Assembly: GCA_012841565.1 (NCBI GenBank)
Contig: DUUM01000053.1
Coordinates: forward strand, 62,001 to 126,000
Direction: 5' to 3'
Source: Candidatus Epulonipiscium sp.
GTDB lineage: Bacteria > Bacillota_A > Clostridia > Lachnospirales > Cellulosilyticaceae
Length of the DNA: 64,000 nucleotides
In this document: positions 24,258 to 34,308 of the stretch, one piece after another
Layout: every line of letters begins with the position of its first letter
How positions within the stretch are numbered: the stretch's first letter is position 1
Position numbers and translations under genes: made by a program
The notes under the pieces: model-generated
Told to the model about the DNA's origin: nothing
The model's database searches: none
What the model saw: the letters and a program-made list of their open reading frames with translations, nothing else

Positions 24258-25250
24258 ATGGCTGACATATTGTCGCAAAATGAAATTGATGAACTCTTAA
24301 ACGCACTTAGCTCAGGTGAAGTGGATGTAGAAGATATAGATTCCAAGGGAAGCAATAAACAAATAAAAGAGTATAATTTTGCAAGACCATCTAAGTTTTC
24401 AAAAGAACAACTTAGAACCTTAGAGATTATATTTGATAATTATGGTAGAGAAGTTTCCACCTTTTTATCAGGATATTTGCGTACACTTACACAAGTTGAA
24501 GTTATTAATGCAGAAGCAGTTACTTATTCTGAGTTTACAAACTCCTTAACAAATCCAGTCGTATTATCGATTGTAGACTTCCAGCCATTAAATGGTTCCA
24601 TTATATTGGAATTTTCACCTAATATGGGATATGTTATTATTGACCGTATCTTAGGGGGGCAAGGACAATCTTTAAGTAAAATCAGGGAATATACTGAGAT
24701 CGAAAAGATTTTGTTAGAAAGAGTAATTCACCAATTTGTCAATCTTCTACCAGAGCCATGGGAAAATGTAATTGCTTTAGAGCCGGTATTAGAAAAAATT
24801 GAAACAAACTCTCAAGTTGCCCAAATTATTTCACCTAATGAGATCATTGCTCTTATTACTTTCAATGTGAAAATAGGGAATATTGAAGCAATGCTAAATA
24901 TATGTATTCCACATATGGTTATTGAGCCTATTATGGATAAATTAAATACACGATATTGGTTTGCACATGAGAAGAAACAAACTAAGAAACAATACCGTCA
25001 TCAAATTGAAAAAAGATTGGAACTTTCTAGAATACCTGTGAGTGCAATTTTAGGGAGAACACAAATAACAGTTAAAGAATTTATAGAATTACAAAAAAAT
25101 GATATAATAACCCTAGACTCCTCTGTTGAGTCTGATATGCAAATAAAAGTGGGTAATTTTTTGAAATTCTATGGTAAGCCAGGTGTTCATAAGAATAAAA
25201 ATGCAATACAAATTACCTCTGTTGTGAGGGGGGAGGATGATGAGGAATGA
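24258..25250 (+). CDS. fliM: Flagellar motor switch protein FliM
   Basis: C-ring switch protein, 330 residues. N-terminal CheY-P-binding peptide ILSQNEIDELLNALSSGE, a CheC-like middle domain (LRTLTQVEVINAEAVTYSEF, then GYVIIDRILGGQGQ), and the C-terminal SpoA domain ending near DSDMQIKVGNFLKFYGKPG-like sequence. AAGGA precedes ATG 24258; upstream in-frame GTGs (24249, 24252) overlap the ribosome site. Its stop overlaps the fliY start (ATGA). Confidence 0.95.
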   Translation: MADILSQNEIDELLNALSSGEVDVEDIDSKGSNKQIKEYNFARPSKFSKEQLRTLEIIFDNYGREVSTFLSGYLRTLTQVEVINAEAVTYSEFTNSLTNPVVLSIVDFQPLNGSIILEFSPNMGYVIIDRILGGQGQSLSKIREYTEIEKILLERVIHQFVNLLPEPWENVIALEPVLEKIETNSQVAQIISPNEIIALITFNVKIGNIEAMLNICIPHMVIEPIMDKLNTRYWFAHEKKQTKKQYRHQIEKRLELSRIPVSAILGRTQITVKEFIELQKNDIITLDSSVESDMQIKVGNFLKFYGKPGVHKNKNAIQITSVVRGEDDEE

Positions 25251-26401
25251 GTGAAGGCGTACTGTCTCAAGATGAAATAAATGCTCTTTTGGGTATGGCC
25301 TCTGGAAATGATGATGAAATAATGAATAATGAGTTGTTAACTGATGAAGAAAAAGATGCTATTGGAGAAATTGGTAATATTAGTATGGGCACATCAGCAA
25401 CAACATTGTTTACTCTTTTAAATCAAAAAGTATCAATTACAACACCGCGTGTAAAGGTGTGGGAATGGGAAGATTTCCTAGATAGCTATCCAGATGACAT
25501 TGTTATTATTAATGTAGATTATAAAGAAGGATTAACAGGCACTAATTTATTATTATTAAAAGAAGAAGATGTTAAGAAGATTACGGATATTATGATGGGG
25601 GGGGATGGGACAAATATCACTGGTGAGCTTACTGAAATTCACTTAAGTGCTATTGCAGAAGCCATGAATCAAATGGTGGGCTCAGCATCTACATCTATGT
25701 CACAGATGTTAGATATGAAAATAGATATCTCACCACCTCAAGCATTTATGACAACGCTGGATACAGATAAAGATCCAGACACAAATTTTGCTAAAGCGGG
25801 GATTGTTCAGGTGGCATTTAGCATGAAAATAGGTGATATAATTGATAGTGAAATCATGCAGATCTTACCAATTCAGTTTGCTAAAGAAATGGTTCAAAAA
25901 CTAATGAACCCTAAAAAGAAAATAATAGAAGATCAAATACCACCAATAACACCAGATAGACCTCAGGTTGCGCCACAAAGGCAAACACCGCCAGCACCAA
26001 GTGCACCAGTACAAAGTGCTCCAATGCAAAGTACACCAGTGCAACAATATGCAGCGCCAACACAACAAGAGTATGCGCCAAACATTGCTAGGGATATAGA
26101 TGTTCAAACGCCTCAATTCCCAAGTTTTGATGATAGCTATCTAGTGCAACAAAAAGAAAATATGGATATCATAATGGATGTTCCACTTGAAGTTACAGTA
26201 GAGCTTGGTAGAACAAGCAAAAAAATAAAAGATATTTTAGAGTTTAACCCGGGTACAGTTATTGAACTTGATCGACTAGCTGGGGAACCCATTGATATTT
26301 TAGTGAATGGTAAATATGTAGCCCAAGGTGAAGTTGTTGTAATTGATGAAAATTTTGGTATACGAATAACAGAAATTATTAGTCCTGAAAATAGAATTTA
26401 G
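25247..26401 (+). CDS. fliY: Motor switch phosphatase FliY (FliN-type)
   Basis: C-ring protein and CheY-P phosphatase, 384 residues. N-terminal FliM-like peptide (EGVLSQDEINALLGM), a CheC-type domain with two E-x2-N active-site motifs (EIGNISMGTSA near 43 and EAMNQMVGSA near 141), a Pro/Gln-rich linker with short QSAP/QSTP repeats (about 235-275), then the FliN SpoA domain (VPLEVTVELGRTSKKIKDIL, GTVIELDRLAGEPIDILVN). This is the B. subtilis-like FliY form rather than enterobacterial FliN. Confidence 0.95.
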   Translation: MSEGVLSQDEINALLGMASGNDDEIMNNELLTDEEKDAIGEIGNISMGTSATTLFTLLNQKVSITTPRVKVWEWEDFLDSYPDDIVIINVDYKEGLTGTNLLLLKEEDVKKITDIMMGGDGTNITGELTEIHLSAIAEAMNQMVGSASTSMSQMLDMKIDISPPQAFMTTLDTDKDPDTNFAKAGIVQVAFSMKIGDIIDSEIMQILPIQFAKEMVQKLMNPKKKIIEDQIPPITPDRPQVAPQRQTPPAPSAPVQSAPMQSTPVQQYAAPTQQEYAPNIARDIDVQTPQFPSFDDSYLVQQKENMDIIMDVPLEVTVELGRTSKKIKDILEFNPGTVIELDRLAGEPIDILVNGKYVAQGEVVVIDENFGIRITEIISPENRI

Positions 26402-26421
26402 AAAATAAAGGGGTGCTTATT

Positions 26422-26784
26422 TTGGCAAATAGAATTTTAATAGTAGACGATGCAGCATTTATGAGAATGATGATTAAAGATATTTTAACCAAGAATGATT
26501 ATGAGGTAGTTGGTGAGGCAGAGAACGGCCTTAAAGCAGTAGAGAAATTTAAGGAATTGTCACCGGATCTTGTACTTATGGATATAACCATGCCTGAGTT
26601 AGATGGGATCCAAGCAGTAAAACAAATCAAAGAATTTGATTCAACTGCTAAAGTAGTTATGTGTTCTGCTATGGGACAACAAGCAATGGTTATAGAATCA
26701 ATTCAAGCAGGAGCAAAAGACTTTATTGTAAAGCCTTTCCAAGCAGAAAGAGTAATAGAGGCTATTCAGAAAGTACTTAAGTAA
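26422..26784 (+). CDS. cheY: Chemotaxis response regulator CheY
   Basis: Stand-alone receiver, 120 residues from TTG 26422 (ANRILIVDDAAFMRMM), 8 nt after AAAGGGG. Phosphoacceptor Asp54 (VLMDITMPELDG), acidic pair Asp9/Asp10, Ser82 and Lys104 (FIVKPF) are all present. CheA-phosphorylated CheY binds FliM/FliY; the two genes just upstream encode its targets. An earlier GTG at 26413 overlaps the ribosome site. Confidence 0.94.
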   Translation: MANRILIVDDAAFMRMMIKDILTKNDYEVVGEAENGLKAVEKFKELSPDLVLMDITMPELDGIQAVKQIKEFDSTAKVVMCSAMGQQAMVIESIQAGAKDFIVKPFQAERVIEAIQKVLK

Positions 26785-26826
26785 GAGATGAAAAATAATA
26801 GATAATGTGATAGGAGGTTATAAAAT

Positions 26827-27156
26827 ATGTTTTGGGAAGGAATATCCTTGCTTTTTGTTTTTGTTTTCGTAATAGGCTCAGCATATTTTATAACTAAGAA
26901 AATAGCTTCTTTAGGATTTCGCCGAATGCAAGGTAAAAATATGAAAATAATTGAAACACTCCAACTAGGAATGAATCAAATGATTTGTTTGGTTAAAGTT
27001 GGAGAGAAAACAGTAATAATAGGTGTTTCAAAAGATAGGATGACATACTTGTCAGAGGTTGATGATAATTTAATTGACTGGGCAGTTTATAAGACTTCCG
27101 ATGATACACCGACTTTTGAAGATTATTTTAAAAAGGTAATGCCAAAGAAGAAATAA
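26827..27156 (+). CDS. fliO: Flagellar biosynthetic protein FliO
   Basis: Small membrane protein that aids assembly of the FliP ring, 109 residues. One N-terminal transmembrane helix (about 5-24), then the FliO domain (KNMKIIETLQLGMNQMICLV KVGEKTVIIGVSKDRMTYLSEV). AGGAGG upstream; directly before fliP as expected. Confidence 0.9.
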   Translation: MFWEGISLLFVFVFVIGSAYFITKKIASLGFRRMQGKNMKIIETLQLGMNQMICLVKVGEKTVIIGVSKDRMTYLSEVDDNLIDWAVYKTSDDTPTFEDYFKKVMPKKK

Positions 27157-27179
27157 AATATAGATATGGGGAGAATAGA

Positions 27180-27962
27180 ATGCCACATCGTAAATATAAG
27201 CGACGTATAAGAACAATAATAATTAGTATTATTTGCATGCTATTTTTTGCTATAACCCTATATGCAGAACCAGTAGCCCTACCTAATATAAACATTGATA
27301 TTGGTCAAAGCACTGATCCAACTCAAGTAACAAGCAGCTTGCAGATGATTTTTTTACTGACTATATTGGCATTAGCACCATCTTTATTGGTGATGATGAC
27401 GGCATTTACAAGAATTATTATATCACTGCATTTTGTTAGGTCAGCACTAGGCACGCAACAGATGCCACCTAATCAAGTTTTGATTGGACTTGCACTTTTT
27501 TTAACGTTATTTGTGATGGCTCCTACGTTTGAAGTTGTAAATAACGAAGCCATAAAACCCTATTCTGCTTCTGAGATATCTCAAGAAGTGGCGATAGAAA
27601 AAGGTATGTATCCAATCAAAGAATTTATGCTAAAGCAAACAAGGGATATTGATTTAAAGTTGTTTGCAGACATTGCAAAAATGCCACCCTTACAAGAAGG
27701 TGAAGATATTATAGCAGAGATTCCAGTGACCATACTCATACCAGCTTTTATTATTAGTGAAATAAGGGCAGGATTTATGATTGGATTCTTAATTTTTATT
27801 CCTTTTATTGTAATCGACATGGTTGTAGCGTCTACGCTTATGTCTATGGGGATGATGATGCTTCCCCCAGCAATGATTGCATTGCCATTTAAAATATTAT
27901 TATTTATTATGGTAGATGGGTGGAATTTAGTTATTGGTCAGCTTGTACAGACCTTTAAATAG
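27180..27962 (+). CDS. fliP: Flagellar export gate protein FliP
   Basis: Core pore subunit of the export gate, 260 residues. Basic N-terminus and signal peptide (about 1-30, ending LYAEP), then the family blocks LLTILALAPSLLVMMTAFTR, RSALGTQQMPPNQVLIGLALF and VTILIPAFIISEIRAGFMIG with four membrane helices. GGGGAG precedes the ATG. Confidence 0.96.
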   Translation: MPHRKYKRRIRTIIISIICMLFFAITLYAEPVALPNINIDIGQSTDPTQVTSSLQMIFLLTILALAPSLLVMMTAFTRIIISLHFVRSALGTQQMPPNQVLIGLALFLTLFVMAPTFEVVNNEAIKPYSASEISQEVAIEKGMYPIKEFMLKQTRDIDLKLFADIAKMPPLQEGEDIIAEIPVTILIPAFIISEIRAGFMIGFLIFIPFIVIDMVVASTLMSMGMMMLPPAMIALPFKILLFIMVDGWNLVIGQLVQTFK

Positions 27963-27975
27963 TAAGGAGTAAAAA

Positions 27976-28242
27976 ATGGAAGAAAAAGTCATAGATGTTA
28001 TGCGCACTGCGTTTTTAATGATAATTAAAGTGTCAGCGCCAATGTTATTAGTGGCATTAGTAGTAGGATTAATTGTTAGTGTATTTCAAACAACCACATC
28101 AATTCAAGAGCAAACACTTTCTTTTGCACCTAAAATTGTTGCTATTTTTTTGGCCATGATTGTTTTTGGTCCATGGATGATGAATACTTTGATGGAGTTT
28201 ATTAATGAGCTGTACCATAGTTTCAATTTGTTTTTAAAATAA
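27976..28242 (+). CDS. fliQ: Flagellar export gate protein FliQ
   Basis: Gate component, 88 residues with two transmembrane helices (about 14-37 and 52-72) and the family motif VVGLIVSVFQTTTSIQEQTLSFAPKI. AAGGAG precedes the ATG; 13 nt after fliP. Confidence 0.95.
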   Translation: MEEKVIDVMRTAFLMIIKVSAPMLLVALVVGLIVSVFQTTTSIQEQTLSFAPKIVAIFLAMIVFGPWMMNTLMEFINELYHSFNLFLK

Positions 28243-28271
28243 TAGAAAGATAAAGATATAGGAGAAAAAAT

Positions 28272-29054
28272 ATGAATGCAATAATTGATTTTTATACGCA
28301 AATAGATATATTTCTTCTGGTTTTTACTCGTATAATAGCTTTATTGTCAGTTGTTCCTATATTCTCAGATAAAAGTGTACCTGAAATAGCAAAAGCAGGA
28401 CTCGCTCTTATGATTTCTATTATTGTTGTATATTCCAATCCAATGATGGAAATTAATTATAATGCAAGTATTGTAGCTTATGGTGTTTTAATCCTTAAAG
28501 AGATTGTGGTAGGATTGATTATTGGATTTGTGATCTATATGATGTTTCAAGTTTTCTTTTTCGTAGGTCAATTAGTTAGTATGGCATCAGGGTTATCCAT
28601 GAGTAATATGTTTGACCCAACAATTGGGCAACAAGTTCCAACAATTGGTGTTTTATATAATTATGTTGCTTCTGCGTTGTTTTTAGTAACCAATGGCCAT
28701 CACATCATATTTCGCGCCCTAATCCACAGCTATTTGTTAATACCAATTGGAGAAGGACAGGTAAATGCAGGAATAATCGATCAGTTTATTAGAATGCTAA
28801 ACAGCTACTTTATTATCTCTGTTAAAATAGCCGCGCCTATAATGGTGACCATGTTTATACTGGATTTTGCTTTAGGAATACTTGCTAGAACCGCACCGCA
28901 GATGAATATGTTTGTAATAGGGTTCCCAATTAAAATAATGGCGTCACTCATCATGCTTTTAATGGCGACGGTTTTAATGAATACAGCCTATATGTATGTC
29001 TATGACCAAATTGATATTAATCTTTTGGAAGTAATACAAGGAATGAGAAAATGA
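28272..29054 (+). CDS. fliR: Flagellar export gate protein FliR
   Basis: Gate component related to FliP/FliQ, 260 residues with about six hydrophobic segments. Family features: FTRIIALLSVVPIFSDKSVP, MFQVFFFVGQLVSMASGLSM and LARTAPQMNMFVIGFPIKIM. Its stop overlaps the flhB start (ATGA, 29051-29054). Confidence 0.95.
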   Translation: MNAIIDFYTQIDIFLLVFTRIIALLSVVPIFSDKSVPEIAKAGLALMISIIVVYSNPMMEINYNASIVAYGVLILKEIVVGLIIGFVIYMMFQVFFFVGQLVSMASGLSMSNMFDPTIGQQVPTIGVLYNYVASALFLVTNGHHIIFRALIHSYLLIPIGEGQVNAGIIDQFIRMLNSYFIISVKIAAPIMVTMFILDFALGILARTAPQMNMFVIGFPIKIMASLIMLLMATVLMNTAYMYVYDQIDINLLEVIQGMRK

Positions 29055-30160
29055 AAACACAAGAAAATATAAAACTTGTTTTAAACTTACAATTCTTCTC
29101 TGCTGAAAGTGAAGGTAGAACAGAAAAAGGAAGTAGCAAAAAACGTACTGATGCAAGAAAAAAAGGTCAAGTGGCCAAAAGTATAGAAATCAATACGGCA
29201 TTTTTATTTATAGCGGCATTTTGGAGTTTAAAAACATTTGGTTCTTATATGAAGTTTTCACTGGAACAAATATTTATTCAAACTTTCAACAAAATATCAT
29301 CAGTAGAGACTTTTTTTGAAGCTAAGTATATGAGTCATTATATAGCCACCATATTTCTTTCAATTATTAAAATAGTGGCACCTGTGCTTATTCCTATTTT
29401 AATAACAGGGATAGGGGTTAGTGTTATGCAGGTGGGATGGAAACCATCCCTAGAACCCATGACACCTAAATTCAGTAAATTAAATCCCCTTTCTGGCTTT
29501 AAGAGAATGTTTTCATCTCAAAGTTTAATGGAACTTTTAAAAGCCACCTTCAAGGTAGTCGTTTTAGGGACTGTTATATACTCAAGAATTAAAACAGAAA
29601 TTCCAACATTTTTATTACTAATAGATATGTCTCTTATTCAGATTTTAAGTTATGTGGGAGAACTTGTTATATCCATAGGATTTAGGATAGCAATGATTTT
29701 TATCTTTATGGCAGTGGCAGATTTTGCATACCAGAAACATAAATTTGAAGATAGTATTAAAATGACAAAGCAAGAAGTCAAAGATGAATATAAGCAAGCA
29801 GAGGGTGATCCTCAGCTTAAAGGTAAGATTAAACAAAAAATGCGAGAAATGTCTATGAAAAGAATGATGCAATCAGTTCCCGAAGCGGATGTTATTATTA
29901 CAAACCCGACCCACTATGCGGTAGCTATTCAGTATAGCCCGGAAAAAGGGACAGCCCCTATTGTAACGGCTAAAGGGGCGGACTATATAGCACAGAAAAT
30001 AAGAGAAAAGGCTGCGGAACATGATATTCAAATTATAGAGAATAAACCACTGGCAAGAACATTATATGCTGTAGTGGAAATAGGAGATGAAATACCGCCA
30101 GATTTATATAAGGCCGTAGCAGAGATATTAGCATTTATTTATAATTTAAAAAATACATAA
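29051..30160 (+). CDS. flhB: Flagellar export switch protein FlhB
   Basis: Substrate-specificity switch, 369 residues. Four transmembrane segments, then a cytoplasmic domain with the autocleavage motif NPTH (285-288) in ITNPTHYAVAIQY. A hydrophilic N-terminus (about 18-45, ending KKRTDARKKGQVAKS) is family-typical. Overlaps fliR by four bases. Confidence 0.96.
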   Translation: MKTQENIKLVLNLQFFSAESEGRTEKGSSKKRTDARKKGQVAKSIEINTAFLFIAAFWSLKTFGSYMKFSLEQIFIQTFNKISSVETFFEAKYMSHYIATIFLSIIKIVAPVLIPILITGIGVSVMQVGWKPSLEPMTPKFSKLNPLSGFKRMFSSQSLMELLKATFKVVVLGTVIYSRIKTEIPTFLLLIDMSLIQILSYVGELVISIGFRIAMIFIFMAVADFAYQKHKFEDSIKMTKQEVKDEYKQAEGDPQLKGKIKQKMREMSMKRMMQSVPEADVIITNPTHYAVAIQYSPEKGTAPIVTAKGADYIAQKIREKAAEHDIQIIENKPLARTLYAVVEIGDEIPPDLYKAVAEILAFIYNLKNT

Positions 30161-30185
30161 AATAGATACATAGGAGGGGAAAGTT

Positions 30186-32219
30186 TTGAAAGTAAAATCA
30201 GGGGATTTAATTTTAGCTGGATTTGTTATTTCGATTTTGTTTCTAATTATAATACCAATAAACGACTTTTTACTAAGTTTATTTATAATCATTAACATTG
30301 CAATAGCTCTTATCCTACTTCTGAATGCGTTGTTGGCAAAAGAACCTCTAGACATGTCTTTATTCCCCACAATCCTCCTGATATCAACATTATTTAGATT
30401 AGCACTTAATATATCATCCACTAGACTAATCTTAACTCACGGTGATGCAGGGGCTGTCGTAGAGGCCTTTGGACAGTTTGTAGCCGGCGGGAATGTAGTT
30501 ATTGGTGGCGTGGTGTTCATAATTATTGTTATTGTGAACTTTTTAGTTATTACTAAAGGTTCTGAGAGGGTATCAGAAGTATCTGCAAGATTTACACTTG
30601 ATGCAATGCCAGGTAAGCAAATGGCTATTGATGCAGACTTAAACGCAGGTTTTATTGATGAAGTAACGGCTAGAGAAAGGCGTAAAAAAATACAAGATGA
30701 ATCTAGTTTTTTTGGTGCCATGGACGGTGCTTCTAAGTTTGTAAAAAATGATGCAGTGGCAGGGATTCTCATCACATTTATTAATATTATAGGCGGTATT
30801 CTCATAGGGGTACTAATGGGTGATATGGAAATCATGGAGGCTATGCAAAAATACACCCTATTAACAATCGGTGATGGATTAGTTAGCCAGGTTCCAGCTC
30901 TTTTAATATCGACAGCTACAGGTATATTAGTAACAAAAACAGCTAGTGATACAGAACTCAGTACAATGATGTTTAATCAATTAGCAGGTGCGCCACATAT
31001 TTTATACATAACTGCCTTTGTTCTATTGGCATTAGGGCTTACTCCTATAGGGTTTTCTGTAACAATTCCAATAGCCCTATTTTTGGTGATTATAGGAAAT
31101 GTGATAGGGAAAAAACTGAAATTAGGAGACATAGAAGAATCCATAGATGAGGAAGATATAGAGGCAAATGAGATTAGAAAACCTGAAAATGTAATCCATC
31201 TTTTAAATGTAGATCCTATTGAGTTAGAATTCGGATATGGTGTCATTCCACTTGCAGATATTAATCAAGGTGGAGACCTTTTAGACCGGGTGGTTATGAT
31301 TCGTAGGCAAATAGCTTTAGAGCTAGGTTCAGTCGTTCCGATTATAAGGCTTAGGGATAACATTCAGCTTAACCCCAATGAATATGTTATTAAGATTAAA
31401 GGTGTAGAAGTGACAAAAGGAGAAATTCTATTTGATCACTATATGGCTATGAATCCAGGGTATGTAGAGGAAGAAATAGATGGTATAGAAACAACGGAAC
31501 CAGCCTTTGGGCTTCCAGCACTCTGGATAACGGCCTCTCAAAGAGAAATGGCAGAAGTTAAAGGGTATACAGTTGTAGACACACCTTCAATTATAGCAAC
31601 CCATTTAACAGAAGTTATTAAAAAACACTTATATGAATTATTGAATAGACAAGATGTACAGGTGCTAATTAATAATATAAAAGAAACACACCCTGTACTC
31701 ATTGAAGAACTAACGCCAAAACTATTATCAGTAGGCGAAATTCAAAAAGTTTTAGCAAATCTTTTAAAAGAAAATGTTTCAATAAGAGACTTAGCATCCA
31801 TATTTGAATCATTAGCAGATCATGGCGGTAGCGTTAGAGATGTAGATATCTTGACTGAATATGCAAGGCAAGCATTATCGCGTTCCATATCACAAAAGGT
31901 ACTCGTGAATTCACCTAACCAGGTCATTACGCTAGATCCAGCTATAGAACAACAAATTATGGATAGTGTACAGCAAACAGAACAAGGGGCATATGTTGCC
32001 TTAGATCCTCAAATAACCCAACAGATTTTAGATAAGTTACAACAAGAATTAACCAGATTAACATCCATCGGTTTACAACCAATAATATTAACATCACCCA
32101 TAGTAAGAATATATTTTAGGCATTTAACCGAACAATACTTGCCTAACCTTACTATACTCTCGTATAATGAAATAGACCCTAGTATAGAAATACAATCTAT
32201 AGGGATGGTGAGTATTTAA
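30186..32219 (+). CDS. flhA: Flagellar export gate protein FlhA
   Basis: Proton-driven export gate and chaperone docking ring, 677 residues, TTG start 30186 after AGGAGGGG. N-terminal eight-helix membrane domain with the conserved loop SERVSEVSARFTLDAMPGKQ MAIDADLNAGFIDEVTARERR, a linker, and a large cytoplasmic domain (about 350-677; FGYGVIPLADINQGGDLLDR). Its last base overlaps flhF. Confidence 0.96.
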   Translation: MKVKSGDLILAGFVISILFLIIIPINDFLLSLFIIINIAIALILLLNALLAKEPLDMSLFPTILLISTLFRLALNISSTRLILTHGDAGAVVEAFGQFVAGGNVVIGGVVFIIIVIVNFLVITKGSERVSEVSARFTLDAMPGKQMAIDADLNAGFIDEVTARERRKKIQDESSFFGAMDGASKFVKNDAVAGILITFINIIGGILIGVLMGDMEIMEAMQKYTLLTIGDGLVSQVPALLISTATGILVTKTASDTELSTMMFNQLAGAPHILYITAFVLLALGLTPIGFSVTIPIALFLVIIGNVIGKKLKLGDIEESIDEEDIEANEIRKPENVIHLLNVDPIELEFGYGVIPLADINQGGDLLDRVVMIRRQIALELGSVVPIIRLRDNIQLNPNEYVIKIKGVEVTKGEILFDHYMAMNPGYVEEEIDGIETTEPAFGLPALWITASQREMAEVKGYTVVDTPSIIATHLTEVIKKHLYELLNRQDVQVLINNIKETHPVLIEELTPKLLSVGEIQKVLANLLKENVSIRDLASIFESLADHGGSVRDVDILTEYARQALSRSISQKVLVNSPNQVITLDPAIEQQIMDSVQQTEQGAYVALDPQITQQILDKLQQELTRLTSIGLQPIILTSPIVRIYFRHLTEQYLPNLTILSYNEIDPSIEIQSIGMVSI

Positions 32220-33388
32220 TGAAAATAAAAAGATATCAGGGTAAGAATGAACAAGAAATCATTAAAACCATAAAAGATGAGCTTGGCCCATCGGCAATTA
32301 TTTTAAATGTTAGAACCATAAAACGGAATTGGATGTTAAGATTGTTAGCAAAGGACAAAATTGAGATTACAGCAGCAATTGATGAGGAGCCAACAGAGCC
32401 AACACCAGTCATCAAAGAACAAAATGTAATAGCTTTAGATACAGGGCTAGACGAACTAAAAGATAAGATGAGTAGTATGGAGCAGTTGTTAACATCGGCC
32501 ACGGATAAAATGGCGTATTTATACAATGAATCCTACTACAATAAAGAAAAACTAGAACCAGCAATAGAACAAAAACCTAAAAAAAACAAATACAAAATGG
32601 AAGATCTTATCTATGAACATTTAGTAAAGCAAGAGGTTGAAGAAGAAGTGGCAAGAGCACTTCTTAGAGAAACAGATGATTTAGGTGAAAATCCCGACAT
32701 TCAAGATATTATTAGGATTGTATATAATAATATTTCTGAAACCATTGGTGAAGCTAATATTATTGAAGAAAAGACAGACGGTGTCCAAGGACCACAGGTC
32801 GTTTTTTTCATTGGCCCTACAGGCGTTGGAAAAACAACTAGTATTGCAAAATTAACCGCAGATTTTAGTCTTAAAAAACAAAAAAAGGTGGCACTTATTA
32901 CAGCTGATACTTATAGGATCGCAGCAATTGATCAGTTAAGAACCTATGCTGAAATATTATCAGTGCCGCTTAAAGTAGCTTACTCGGCAAACGAGTTACA
33001 ACTTGGAATAGAAGAATTGCAAGATAAGGATTTTATTTTTGTAGATACTGCCGGGCGATCACATAAAAATGATGAGCACTTAGGGGAGTTAGAAGATATG
33101 TTAAGCATGTTTCAGGAAAAACAAGTATACCTTGTACTGAGTGCAACAACAAAATTTACAGATTTAATAAGTATTATAAAAAAATACGCACAGTTTTGTG
33201 ATACGTATTCAATTATTATTACAAAAACAGATGAGACTGCCTCAGCAGGAACTATTTTAAATATAAAATACTATACAGGTAAGTCGCTTTCATATGTGTC
33301 ATTTGGTCAAAATGTTCCTGATGATATTGAAATAATAAATGGTCCACAATATGCTAAAATATTACTAGGGAGTTTCAATGATGAATGA
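32219..33388 (+). CDS. flhF: SRP-type GTPase FlhF
   Basis: Controls flagellar placement; SRP-family GTPase of 389 residues. Basic/variable N-domain, then NG domain: GPTGVGKTT (199-207), ITADTYRIAAIDQLRTYAEI, VDTAGRSHKNDEHL (G3) and ITKTDET (G4). Overlaps flhA by one base and flhG by 11 bases. Confidence 0.95.
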   Translation: MKIKRYQGKNEQEIIKTIKDELGPSAIILNVRTIKRNWMLRLLAKDKIEITAAIDEEPTEPTPVIKEQNVIALDTGLDELKDKMSSMEQLLTSATDKMAYLYNESYYNKEKLEPAIEQKPKKNKYKMEDLIYEHLVKQEVEEEVARALLRETDDLGENPDIQDIIRIVYNNISETIGEANIIEEKTDGVQGPQVVFFIGPTGVGKTTSIAKLTADFSLKKQKKVALITADTYRIAAIDQLRTYAEILSVPLKVAYSANELQLGIEELQDKDFIFVDTAGRSHKNDEHLGELEDMLSMFQEKQVYLVLSATTKFTDLISIIKKYAQFCDTYSIIITKTDETASAGTILNIKYYTGKSLSYVSFGQNVPDDIEIINGPQYAKILLGSFNDE

Positions 33389-34268
33389 TCAAGCGGAACA
33401 ACTTCGACAAATTATTAAAGAGCAGCCCACAAGTGTGAATGCCACCGCGTCATCAGCTAGGATTATAACGGTAACAAGTGGTAAAGGAGGGGTAGGGAAA
33501 TCTAATACAGTCGTGAATATAGCCCTATGCCTAAAAGACTTAGGGAAAAAAGTTGTAATCCTAGATGCTGATTTAGGTCTAGCAAATATAGAAATATTAT
33601 TGGGTGTTATCCCAAAATACAATTTATCACATGTTTTAAGTGGCGATAAAAAAATTGAGGAAGTTATTGAACAAAATGAAGATGGGGTACAGTTCATCTC
33701 CGGTGGCTCTGGAATCAATGAATTAATGTTCCTAAGTAAGGAGCAAATAACCCAGTTTGCAAGTAATATTGCAAGTCTTGAGAAAATGACAGACTTTATA
33801 TTGATAGATACCAGTGCAGGTATTACAGATGCGGTCCTTAGTTTCTGTAGGTTGGCACATGAAATTATATTTATTACAACACCGGAACCAACATCTATTA
33901 CAGATGCATATGCACTTATCAAAACATTTAAAGCCAATAGTAATACAGGATTACCACTGATTAAAATACTGGTTAATAAGGCAGAAACAAATAATGAAGT
34001 ACAGCAGGTATATACTAAATTATCAAGCGTATGCAAACATTTTTTAAATATGAATATTGAGTATTTAGGGCATGTTTTGTTTGATTACAACATAATGAAA
34101 GCGGCAAAACTTCAAGAACCAATATGCAAGTGTTATCCTAAAAGTAGTGCTAGTAATTCGTATAAGGTTATTGCGAAAACCATTATGGAGACAATTTCAG
34201 AAACAGAAAAGCTACCAGAAAAAAATAATTTGTTTAAACAGGTATTAAATATGTTCTCTAGGCGTTAA
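33378..34268 (+). CDS. flhG: MinD-like ATPase FlhG (YlxH)
   Basis: Regulates flagellar number and location and activates FlhF GTPase, 296 residues. N-terminal activation helix (QAEQLRQIIKEQ, about 6-17), deviant Walker A KGGVGKS (36-42), switch II region FILIDTSAGITDAVLSF and the C-terminal amphipathic tail (LFKQVLNMFSRR). AGGGAG (33367-33372) suits either ATG 33378 or 33381. Confidence 0.94.
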   Translation: MMNDQAEQLRQIIKEQPTSVNATASSARIITVTSGKGGVGKSNTVVNIALCLKDLGKKVVILDADLGLANIEILLGVIPKYNLSHVLSGDKKIEEVIEQNEDGVQFISGGSGINELMFLSKEQITQFASNIASLEKMTDFILIDTSAGITDAVLSFCRLAHEIIFITTPEPTSITDAYALIKTFKANSNTGLPLIKILVNKAETNNEVQQVYTKLSSVCKHFLNMNIEYLGHVLFDYNIMKAAKLQEPICKCYPKSSASNSYKVIAKTIMETISETEKLPEKNNLFKQVLNMFSRR

Positions 34269-34308
34269 TGTATGGTAAGATATTATAATGATGGGAGTTT
34301 TGTGGAAT

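Noticed and set aside
25985..26050. Repeats in fliY suggesting an insertion
   Set aside because: They encode a Pro/Gln-rich linker (QSAP/QSTP units) between the CheC-like and FliN domains, a normal position for a flexible linker.
33389..34036. Long open frame (215 codons) on the minus strand inside flhG
   Set aside because: Antisense to a well-conserved MinD-like gene, without a ribosome site or recognisable motif.
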